Source: CAZSAT01 sp964604675
GTDB lineage: Bacteria; Myxococcota_A; UBA796; CAJQPC01
Reading direction: 5' to 3'
Length of the DNA stretch: 46,349 bases
NCBI GenBank assembly: GCA_964604675.1
Contig: CAZSAT010000051.1
Span: forward strand, 1 to 46,349
Below the pieces are notes generated by a model, which saw nothing but the letters and a program-made list of their open reading frames with translations, ran no database searches and was not told the origin of the DNA. A program made the translations under genes and the position numbers. Every line of letters starts with the position of its first letter. Within the stretch, counting starts at the first letter, position 1. Below are positions 1 to 6,824 of the stretch, piece after piece.

Positions 1-370
1 CCACGCGGGTGGCGAGGGCGCCGACATCGTGCTCGAGCCGGAGACGCTGCGACGGATGGAGAGGTGTGAGCTCCTCGAAGGTGCGTGCCCGGCCCGCGTC
101 GGGCCCGCGGCCGTTGATCCTCTGCACCTTGATGAGCGCGAGGTACTTCTCCGATTCCTTCGGTGGCCGCACCACGCCCGTGACCTCGTCGCCCGTTCGC
201 AAGACGAAGCGGCGGATCTGGGACGGTGACACGTAGATGTCGCGTGAACCCGGCGCGAAGCTCGAGCTGGGGTCGCGGAGGAAGCCGAAGCCGTCGGGGA
301 GGACTTCCAGGATGCCGGTGGCCGAAGCGTTGCCCTGGCGGCGGAGGTCGTCGAGGTCGAGGGTGTGCAT
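1..370 (-). CDS. rho: Transcription termination factor Rho, N-terminal part (runs off window)
   Basis: Rho is the hexameric RNA-dependent helicase that ends transcription at C-rich sites. The visible 123 residues are the cold-shock-like primary RNA-binding domain. The RNP-type motif DGFGFLR, the block DIYVSPSQIRRF and RPPKESEKYLALIKV are near-consensus, followed by FEELTPLHPSQRLRLE. The ATPase domain lies off the left edge. The start is the ATG at 370; no in-frame ATG, GTG or TTG was found between it and the stop of the upstream gene at 495. With this start only about 15 residues precede the RNA-binding fold, so the N-terminal helical bundle (about 45 residues in E. coli Rho) is missing. No convincing Shine-Dalgarno is seen. 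The upstream leader is strikingly C-rich (see separate entry). Identity is very secure; only the exact start is uncertain. Confidence 0.95.
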   Translation of the reverse strand, partial: MHTLDLDDLRRQGNASATGILEVLPDGFGFLRDPSSSFAPGSRDIYVSPSQIRRFVLRTGDEVTGVVRPPKESEKYLALIKVQRINGRGPDAGRARTFEELTPLHPSQRLRLEHDVGALATRV

Positions 371-450
371 GGCGGAGGACGCGCTGTGGAGGAGGTAGCG
401 CGTCCGAGGGGGGGAGGGGGAGGACCGCGCGGGGGGGGAGGGCGAGCATA
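371..450 (-). promoter_or_regulatory. Putative rho promoter and C-rich, rut-like leader
   Basis: On the minus strand a -10-like TATGCT lies at 445-450, with a poor TTCCCG 17 bases upstream as a possible -35. The predicted leader from about 438 to the rho ATG at 370 is almost free of long G runs and is dominated by CC and TC dinucleotides, including C8, C5 and C7 tracts. YC dinucleotides are what the Rho primary site binds, and E. coli rho is known to be autoregulated by attenuation in its leader. That this leader is a rut site for self-control is an inference. Confidence 0.45.
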
Positions 451-494
451 GCCCATCCTCGCAGCTGCGGGAAGCTCCTTTGTCGTGCGGTCGG

Positions 495-1997
495 TCAGGC
501 CCAGGTGACCTTGTTCCGCCCCGTCTCCTTGCTGTGGTACAGGGCCTCGTCGGCTGCCTGCAACACGGCATCGCTGGTCATGTCCTGGTGCACCGACACG
601 GTGATCCCGCCAAAGCTGCCCGTGACCGGGATGTCGATCCCGTCACGGGTCCTCATCGGTCGGCCCTCGAGCGCCGCACGAAGGCGCTCGGCGATGACGG
701 CCGCGTAGCTCTTCGGGGTGGCCGGCAACAGCACGGCGAACTCCTCGCCGCCGAGCCGTCCGAGCACGTCGTGTTCCCGCAGGCAGCGCTGGAGCCGACG
801 GCAGGTCTCGATCAAGACGTCGTCGCCGGCGGCGTGCCCGTGGGTGTCGTTGACCGACTTGAAGTGGTCGAGGTCCAGCATGACGAGCGAGACCGAGTCC
901 TGCCGGCTGGCCAGGGCCCCCTGCATCCGCGCCGTGAAGTGCCGCCGGTTCGAGACGCCCGTCAGCGTGTCGGTCTCCGCCAGGCGCTTCAGCTCGGCGT
1001 TGACCCGCTGGAGCTGCTCGGTGAGGGCCTGCTTCTCGGCGAGCGTGCGCTCCAACCGGAGGGTCAGCTCCTCGTAGTCGCCGTTGATCTGCAGCAGCGT
1101 GCTGTTCGCGTGCTGCATCAGATCCTTGTAGCAGGACTGCTTGCCCACCTCGATGCCGAGCTGCCGGCCCGCTTCGACCACCTCGTGGCGGACACGGGTG
1201 CAGATCGCCTCGATGGAGAGGGGCTCGCGCGACTCCAGGCGCTTCAACGCCGACGTGGCGGTCTTCACGCTCGCGCCCTTGCCGCCGGCCTGGAAGACGT
1301 CGGCCACGGCATCGGCGGCCCGACAGATCTCCAGGAGCCGGTTGGTCCGCCGGTCTGCGAGGACGGCCTCGGGGTCGTGGTGAGCTGCGATGGCCTGCGT
1401 GAGGTCGCTGGGGATGCCCCAGGCCTGGGCAAGCTCTTCGAAGAAGCTGGCGTGGGAGGTGCCAGCATGCCGCTGCTCCTCGGCGATTCGCGACTCGGCG
1501 GGCAGGCCGCGCACACACTCGAAGGCTCCGCCTCGTGACGGGTCCTGCGCCGCGAGCGCCAGGGTGCCCAGATCCTGCATCAGTCCGGCCGTGAAGGCCT
1601 CGAGGGGATCTTCGAAGCCCGCCTCCTCGGCCAGGACCCGCGCAGCGATGCCGCGCCGAAGGCTGTCTTCCCAGAAGCGCTCGCCGTCGAGCTCCCCGAT
1701 GTCGAGCTGCGCGGCCGTGGCGCGGACCACGTGGGCCACGGCGAGGTTCCGGATGGCGCGCATGCCCATCAGCACGGCTGCCTGCTGGACCGTCTTCACT
1801 TCCTTGCCGGCGCCGAAGTACGGGCTGTTGACGACCCGCAGAAGCTCCGCCGTGAGCGTAGGCTCCTGCGCGATCAGGCGGGCCAGTGCCTGGAGGCTGA
1901 CGCGGGGGTCTCCGGCCGCCTTGACCACCAGGAACAGGCTGGCGGGGGGGGTGGGTAGCGAGAACGCCTGGGCGTGACTTCCTGCACGGTGACTCAT
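495..1997 (-). CDS. HDOD-GGDEF protein, probable diguanylate cyclase
   Basis: A 500-residue soluble protein predicted to make cyclic di-GMP from GTP under control of an HDOD signalling domain. Residues about 15-220 match HDOD (PxxPxxL-like start, VVNSPYFG near 55-62, then helices resembling an inactive HD domain). A coiled coil around 300-345 leads into a GGDEF domain beginning ETDTLTGVSNRR. The active-site motif is GGEEF (416-420), and the inhibitory I-site RxxD (REHD, 407-410) sits exactly five residues before it, so both catalysis and product inhibition look intact. The start at 1997 is chosen because TTGGAGGG precedes it; the frame stays open upstream only through non-coding sequence overlapping the divergent ligA. 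It lies between rho and ligA with no obvious functional partner. Confidence 0.9.
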   Translation of the reverse strand: MSHRAGSHAQAFSLPTPPASLFLVVKAAGDPRVSLQALARLIAQEPTLTAELLRVVNSPYFGAGKEVKTVQQAAVLMGMRAIRNLAVAHVVRATAAQLDIGELDGERFWEDSLRRGIAARVLAEEAGFEDPLEAFTAGLMQDLGTLALAAQDPSRGGAFECVRGLPAESRIAEEQRHAGTSHASFFEELAQAWGIPSDLTQAIAAHHDPEAVLADRRTNRLLEICRAADAVADVFQAGGKGASVKTATSALKRLESREPLSIEAICTRVRHEVVEAGRQLGIEVGKQSCYKDLMQHANSTLLQINGDYEELTLRLERTLAEKQALTEQLQRVNAELKRLAETDTLTGVSNRRHFTARMQGALASRQDSVSLVMLDLDHFKSVNDTHGHAAGDDVLIETCRRLQRCLREHDVLGRLGGEEFAVLLPATPKSYAAVIAERLRAALEGRPMRTRDGIDIPVTGSFGGITVSVHQDMTSDAVLQAADEALYHSKETGRNKVTWA

Positions 1998-2097
1998 CCT
2001 GGCCCTCCAAGGCTGGCTAGACGCACCCACCTCATCGGCCCGGTCGCGCCAGCCCGTGAGGGGAATCCCCGTTAGGGATCGTGCCTGGAGGTGCGAC

Positions 2098-4176
2098 GTG
2101 GCGCTGTCCCTTCCGGCCGATGTCGAGGCCGTTCGCGAACGGCTGGCGGCGATGGACGAGCTGCAGGCGACCGCACGCATGCGCGAGCTCTCGACGGAGC
2201 TGAACCGGCACAACCGGCTCTACCACGAGCTGGCCGCCCCGGAGATCGACGACCGGGCCTACGATCTGCTGTTCTCGGAGCTCTCCGCGCTCGAGGAACG
2301 GTTTCCGCATCGGGCGCTGCCCGACAGCCCCACGCGACGGGTCGGTGGGGCCCCGATCGACGGCTTGGTGAGCCACCGTCACAGCGTGCCCATGCTGAGC
2401 CTCGGAAACGCCTTCTCACCGAGCGATCTCGTGGACTTCGACGCGCGGGTCCGTCGCTTCCTCGGCGACGTTGCCCCCGAGACGATCGCGTACGTGGTCG
2501 AGGCCAAGCTCGACGGCATCGCGCTGGGGCTCGAGTACCACCAGCGCACGCTCCGCGTGGCAGCCACGCGAGGCAACGGCGCGGAAGGGGAGGACGTCAC
2601 CCACAACGTGGTGACCATCGGCACGGTTCCGCTGGGCCTGCCAGAGGGTGCTCCCGACACGCTGTCCGTGCGCGGGGAGGTCCTGTTCGAGCTCGCCGGG
2701 TTCGCGGCGATGAACCGGCGTCGTGAGGCCCGTGGTGACAAGCCCTTCGAGAACCCGCGCAACAGCTGTGCCGGCACCATGCGGCAGCTCGACCCCAAGG
2801 TGGCGGCGTCGCGGCCGCTGGTGTTCTTCGCGCACAGCCACGGCGAGCTGGCGTCCGACCAGCCCCCGGAGAGCCACAGCGAGCTGATGGACGCCCTGGC
2901 TCGCTGGGGCTTCACGGTGAACGAGAACCGGTGGCGCTGCACGACCATGGAGGAGGTGCAGGCGGCTGTCGACCGCCTCGGCGAGCTGAGGTCCGAGCTG
3001 GACTACGAGATCGATGGGGCTGTGGTGAAGGTCGACAGCTTCGCCCTTCAGGACGTGCTGGGGTTTCGCACCAGGAGCCCACGCTGGGCCATCGCGTACA
3101 AGTACCCGCCGCCGCAGGCGGAGACCGTGCTGGAGGAGGTGTTGTTCTCCGTCGGGCGCACCGGTGCGGTCACACCGGTGGCCTGCCTCCGTCCGGTGCG
3201 CGTGGGCGGAGTGACGGTGTCGCGGGCCACGCTGCACAACGCCGACGAGATCCTCAGGCTGGACCTCCGCGTGGGGGCCACTGTCGTGATCCAGCGAGCG
3301 GGTGACGTGATCCCGAAGGTGGTGAGGGCGGTGCCTGATGTGCTGTACGACGCCCGGCCGCAGGTGCTGTATCCGGAGGTGTGCCCGGAGTGCGGCACCG
3401 GGTTGACGCGCGATGCGGGGGAGGCTGTGACGCGCTGCCCCAACGCGCTGAGCTGCCCGGCGCAGGTGCAGCGGGCGCTTCAGCACTTCGCCAGCCGACG
3501 CGCGATGGAGATCGACGGCCTGGGGGAGAAGATCCTGGAGAACCTCATTGGCCAGGGCCTGGTCACTCGTCCCGCCGACCTCTACCGGCTCACCGTCGAT
3601 CACCTCGCACAGCTCGACCGGCTCGGCCGCCGCTCGGCGCAGAACCTGATCGACGCCATCGAGCTGTCGCGTTCGCGACCCCTCGACCGCGTGGTGTTCG
3701 CGCTTGGCATCCCCCAGGTTGGCGAGGCCACGGCACGGGACCTCGCGCGAGCCTTCGGGTCCATCGATGCCTTGATCTCGGCCGACCTCGCGGCGCTGGA
3801 GGCGGTGGAGGGCGTGGGCCCGATCGTTGCAGCCTCCATCGTGACCTTCTTCGAGGACCCGACGCGCGTCGAGGAGATCAGGCTCCTGCGCCAGCGCGGT
3901 GTGCGCTTCGTCGAGCTGGAGGTGGCGCCCTCCGCAGGCGTTGAGCGCGCCGTCGCCGGGCGTTCCTTCGTGCTGACGGGTACCTTGCCCACGATGAAGC
4001 GTAGCGATGCCAAGGCCCGCCTGCTCGCGGCGGGCGCCAAGGTCTCGGGCAGCGTGTCCAAGAAGACCGACTTCCTGGTGGCGGGGGAGGCCTCGGGGTC
4101 CAAGCTCGACAAGGCCATCTCGCTCGGCGTGACCGTGATCGATGAAGCCGCGATGCTTCAGCTCCTGGAGGACTGA
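2098..4176 (+). CDS. ligA: NAD-dependent DNA ligase LigA
   Basis: Seals nicks during replication and repair using NAD+. The 692 residues show the full family order: Ia domain (LNRHNRLYHELAAPEIDDRAYD), adenylation domain with the nucleotidyl-lysine K137 in EAKLDG, the ATRGNG motif, OB fold, four-Cys zinc finger (CPECG ... RCPNALSCPAQ), helix-hairpin-helix repeats and a C-terminal BRCT domain (GRSFVLTGTLP ... KKTDFLVAGE ... LGVTVID). Length matches the usual 660-700. The GTG at 2098 is preferred because GGAGG lies five bases upstream; a GTG at 2056 would add 14 unconserved residues. The gene is divergent from the HDOD-GGDEF gene with about 100 bases between. The following lipoprotein gene starts on the base after its stop. 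Confidence 0.97.
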   Translation: MALSLPADVEAVRERLAAMDELQATARMRELSTELNRHNRLYHELAAPEIDDRAYDLLFSELSALEERFPHRALPDSPTRRVGGAPIDGLVSHRHSVPMLSLGNAFSPSDLVDFDARVRRFLGDVAPETIAYVVEAKLDGIALGLEYHQRTLRVAATRGNGAEGEDVTHNVVTIGTVPLGLPEGAPDTLSVRGEVLFELAGFAAMNRRREARGDKPFENPRNSCAGTMRQLDPKVAASRPLVFFAHSHGELASDQPPESHSELMDALARWGFTVNENRWRCTTMEEVQAAVDRLGELRSELDYEIDGAVVKVDSFALQDVLGFRTRSPRWAIAYKYPPPQAETVLEEVLFSVGRTGAVTPVACLRPVRVGGVTVSRATLHNADEILRLDLRVGATVVIQRAGDVIPKVVRAVPDVLYDARPQVLYPEVCPECGTGLTRDAGEAVTRCPNALSCPAQVQRALQHFASRRAMEIDGLGEKILENLIGQGLVTRPADLYRLTVDHLAQLDRLGRRSAQNLIDAIELSRSRPLDRVVFALGIPQVGEATARDLARAFGSIDALISADLAALEAVEGVGPIVAASIVTFFEDPTRVEEIRLLRQRGVRFVELEVAPSAGVERAVAGRSFVLTGTLPTMKRSDAKARLLAAGAKVSGSVSKKTDFLVAGEASGSKLDKAISLGVTVIDEAAMLQLLED

Positions 4177-4932
4177 GTGCTGATCTGGATGTGGGGCTGT
4201 GCCTCCGACAAGCTCGTCGAGCCCCTGGTGTCGGCCGAGGTGGCGGCGCTGGAGGAGGTGCTGCCCGTCTCGACGCGTGTCGGTCTCGGTGGCGTGAGCC
4301 TGGCCGCCGCGGTGTGCCCCTTGAGCCACCAGGCCTGGATCGACCTCGCCACGGGTGAGTCCGACGACGCAGAGCAGGCGCAGCTGGCCGTGTCGGACGA
4401 GCTGGTGGACCTCCTCGGCCTGGCGGCTTCCACCACGTCGGGCGACGGACTCGTGCGCTACGACGACGAGACCGGCACCGCCACAGTGACCTGGAACGAG
4501 GCGGTGCTGGAGGACGGCTGGGACGTGACCACCGTGGAGCTGGAGATGTTGAGTGCCCAGGCGCACTTCCTCGTCACGATCGATCCGGTCGGCGACCTGG
4601 ACCTCGTCGAGATCGAGGCCAGCTTCGTCTCGTGCGACACGAAGGCGCAGGTCGATGCCGCGGAAGGCTCCTGGGAGCGCGGTGGAGCCGAGGAGAGCTT
4701 CTACCTTCCGCCCGAGGGTTTCGAAGCCGAGGACGAGAGCGACCTTCCTTACTGGATCGGCGGCAAGCCGTGGCCGCAGCAGGGCAAGTTCGCCTGGGCG
4801 CGCGAGGCGGAGGGTGAGGAGACCGTGAAGGTGACGAGCCTCGATGCCGCGCAGATCGACAGCTCCCAGTGGCCGGCCAGTGCGACCACCCGCTCGTGGA
4901 GCGCCGACGTCCTGGTGCCGTTGGGGCGCTGA
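4177..4932 (+). CDS. Hypothetical small lipoprotein, translationally coupled to ligA
   Basis: A 251-residue protein of unknown function. It begins MLIWMWGCASDK: a very short hydrophobic stretch ending in G-C, read here as a minimal lipoprotein signal (Cys8), though it lacks the usual positive n-region. The rest is acidic, beta-rich looking, with a cysteine at VCPLS and another at VSCDT and no recognised domain. The GTG start directly follows the ligA TGA, and GGAGG inside the ligA end serves as its ribosome binding site, so it is probably made from the ligA transcript. Its stop is only four bases from the end of the convergent gene. No functional link to DNA ligation is evident. Confidence 0.7.
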   Translation: MLIWMWGCASDKLVEPLVSAEVAALEEVLPVSTRVGLGGVSLAAAVCPLSHQAWIDLATGESDDAEQAQLAVSDELVDLLGLAASTTSGDGLVRYDDETGTATVTWNEAVLEDGWDVTTVELEMLSAQAHFLVTIDPVGDLDLVEIEASFVSCDTKAQVDAAEGSWERGGAEESFYLPPEGFEAEDESDLPYWIGGKPWPQQGKFAWAREAEGEETVKVTSLDAAQIDSSQWPASATTRSWSADVLVPLGR

Positions 4933-4936
4933 GCGG

Positions 4937-5674
4937 CTACCAGCCCACGCCGATCCAGCCCGAGGTTCCCCAGGCGTCGATCGCGCGGAACTCGAGGCCC
5001 ACCGAGAGCCGTGCGCTTCGCTCCTTCCAGGGCGAGCCGATCTTGGCGGAGATCGCCTCTCCGCCGATGCTCATGCCCACGGGGATGGTGGAAGACAGGT
5101 CCAGCGAGATGTCCTCCTCGTCGAAGTTCACCACCTTGTGGTCGTCGTAGACCGACGCGACCGGCCCTGCCCAGACGTTGACGCCGCCCTCGCTGGAACC
5201 CCAGAGCGCCAGGGCCGCGGCATCCACCTGGATGGCCCGGTGCTCGGACGTGACGACGACATCCTGGGTGTCTTCGTCCCGTTCCTGGTTCTGGCTGGTG
5301 ATCAGCTGCCCGCGCACCGAGAACGCGGGACGGATCCCGGTGCCCGGCATGGCGAGGTGGAGGCCCCCCGATGGCCCCGTAGCGATGACGGCGGAGTGGC
5401 GCAGGGCGCTCACGGCGTCCACGTGGAATCCAAAGTCCGCCCAGAACCCGATGGCGTCGTGCGGACGGATGTTCACCCGTGCCACGCCCGAGCGGTCGTA
5501 GGCGTTGGCCTCGCAGTTGCCTTCTTCGGCGTCGCAGGCGCTGACGACCTGGACCGGGTCGGTGGTGGCGCCACCCACGGCCTGCACCTCGACGAGGCCA
5601 GTGCTCGCGGTGCGACCGGGGTTGCCGAGGGGGATGGCCCGGGCGTGGGCCAGGCTCATGGACAGGAGCAGCAT
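4937..5674 (-). CDS. Secreted beta-rich protein, possible outer-membrane barrel
   Basis: A 245-residue protein with a short signal peptide (MLLLSMSLAHARA, cleavage after ARA). The mature part alternates polar and hydrophobic residues in strands (FWADFGFHVDAV, HLAMPGTGIRPAFSVRGQL, VNVWAGPVASVY) and ends in aromatic Trp (GWIGVGW), a common C-terminal signature of outer-membrane beta-barrels. No specific family is recognised. The start codon at 5674 has no Shine-Dalgarno at normal spacing, but TATAGG lies six bases upstream, compatible with leaderless expression. It is convergent with the ligA-coupled lipoprotein and divergent from the TPR gene. Function is unknown; the barrel call is moderate. 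Confidence 0.65.
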   Translation of the reverse strand: MLLLSMSLAHARAIPLGNPGRTASTGLVEVQAVGGATTDPVQVVSACDAEEGNCEANAYDRSGVARVNIRPHDAIGFWADFGFHVDAVSALRHSAVIATGPSGGLHLAMPGTGIRPAFSVRGQLITSQNQERDEDTQDVVVTSEHRAIQVDAAALALWGSSEGGVNVWAGPVASVYDDHKVVNFDEEDISLDLSSTIPVGMSIGGEAISAKIGSPWKERSARLSVGLEFRAIDAWGTSGWIGVGW

Positions 5675-5680
5675 GCGGCG

Positions 5681-5686
5681 CCTATA
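5681..5686 (-). promoter_or_regulatory. Possible leaderless -10 element (TATAGG)
   Basis: TATAGG on the minus strand ends six bases before the ATG at 5674. No -35 is visible at 17 bases. This is a weaker member of the recurring TANNNT-N6/7-start pattern because the sixth base is G. Confidence 0.35.
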
Positions 5687-5792
5687 CCCTCAGAAGCGCC
5701 TGTGCGCGTGCGTCGCGCCCCGTCTACTTCGGTCAACGCAGTAGCGGGGGCCGCTCTCCGCCGGATAGCCGGCCACGACACACGGAGATGCC

Positions 5793-6824
5793 GTGAGGCT
5801 GTTGGTGCTCGCCTTGACCGCGCTGGTCGCCGGGGTGGCCTTCGCGGGGCCGCAGACGGTGAGTCTCGGGTTGGGCATGCTCGAGAAGGGCCGCTACCGC
5901 CTCGCCGTGCAGGCGCTCAAGAAGGAGATCGCCAAGAGCCCGGATCGGCCCGCACTCGAGATCGGTCTGGGCCGCGCGCTCGGCGAGCTCGGGCGGTGCG
6001 ACGAGGGGCTGAAGCACCTGTTGCCGAACGCGTCCAAGAACCGCTTCGACGCCGACGCTGCATGGGCCGTCGCCAAGTGCAGCGCCCGGGTCGACGACGC
6101 GGCCATGGCCACCTACTGGCTGGAGTTCGCGCACGGCATGGCCGAGGAGCGTACCGCGCTCCAGGTCGCTCTGGCGCTCGCCTACTACGATGCGGGCGAC
6201 CTGGCGCTGGCCGTCGACGTGGTCGAACGCATCTACCAGCGTGAACCGGCCGCTCCCACCCACGAGCTGGCGCTGCTCCGGCTGGCGGTCGCGGTCGGGG
6301 ACGTCGAGCTCGCCGACGAGCTCCTGTTCCTGCTCGACCACCACACCCAGATCAAGGGCCTCGGTGCACGTCACAAGCTGCGCGGCATCCTGGAGCTCGA
6401 CCTCGGCTATCCACTCGCTGCCCAGGCCACGCTGCTCGCCTACATCGAGCACCACCGAGCGGACGCCCGTGCGGTCCAGCTCCGGATCGAAGCCATCCGT
6501 CGGGCCGGCGATGCTGCGACTGCCCGGGCGCTCCTGGTGGCCCGCAGCGCGCTCACCGACGTCGATCGCTACCCGTATGCACGCGCGGTCCGCGCTCGCG
6601 TGCAAGCGGATGTCGGTGAGCTCGAGAACGCTCAGGAGCTAGCGGACGCCGCCCTGGCGAGCACGCCCTTCGAGGCCGATGCCGTCGCCAGCGCCTGGTA
6701 CGTCGCGCGCGCTCGTGGCCAGACCCAGACCGCGAACGCCCTGGCCGCGCGCTATGAGCTCGTCCAGCCCAACCCGCTGCGCACGCTCGACAAGCTCGTG
6801 CCGCCCACGGAGCCAAGCCCATGA
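5793..6824 (+). CDS. Secreted TPR-repeat protein
   Basis: A 343-residue periplasmic or envelope protein. Residues 1-18 form a signal peptide (MRLLVLALTALVAGVAFA). The remainder is a helical TPR solenoid: GMLEKGRYRLAVQALKKEI, ALGELGRCDEGLKHLL, ALAYYDAGDLALAVDVVERIY, ALLVARSALTDVDRYPYARAVRARVQADVGELENAQELADAAL. TPRs bind other proteins; no enzyme motif is seen. The start is GTG at 5793 with CGGAG seven bases upstream. The stop overlaps the ATG of the sulfatase-TPR gene (ATGA), so the two products are probably made together and may act in one envelope complex. The partner or substrate cannot be read from the sequence. Confidence 0.85.
   Translation: MRLLVLALTALVAGVAFAGPQTVSLGLGMLEKGRYRLAVQALKKEIAKSPDRPALEIGLGRALGELGRCDEGLKHLLPNASKNRFDADAAWAVAKCSARVDDAAMATYWLEFAHGMAEERTALQVALALAYYDAGDLALAVDVVERIYQREPAAPTHELALLRLAVAVGDVELADELLFLLDHHTQIKGLGARHKLRGILELDLGYPLAAQATLLAYIEHHRADARAVQLRIEAIRRAGDAATARALLVARSALTDVDRYPYARAVRARVQADVGELENAQELADAALASTPFEADAVASAWYVARARGQTQTANALAARYELVQPNPLRTLDKLVPPTEPSP

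Noticed and set aside
480..1538. 352-codon plus-strand frame
   Set aside because: Opposite the HDOD-GGDEF gene, whose motifs are exact.
2060..2083. GGGGAATCCCC and ATCCC-N5-GGGAT dyads upstream of ligA as an operator
   Set aside because: Short GC dyads are frequent in this DNA and no regulator or second copy supports a site.
2056..2097. GTG at 2056 as the ligA start
   Set aside because: No ribosome site, and the 14 added residues are unlike LigA; GTG 2098 has GGAGG at good spacing.
2416..4566. 716-codon minus-strand frame opposite ligA
   Set aside because: ligA is unmistakable on the plus strand; the antisense product has no domain and is His/Arg/Gly-biased, typical of shadow frames in GC-rich DNA.
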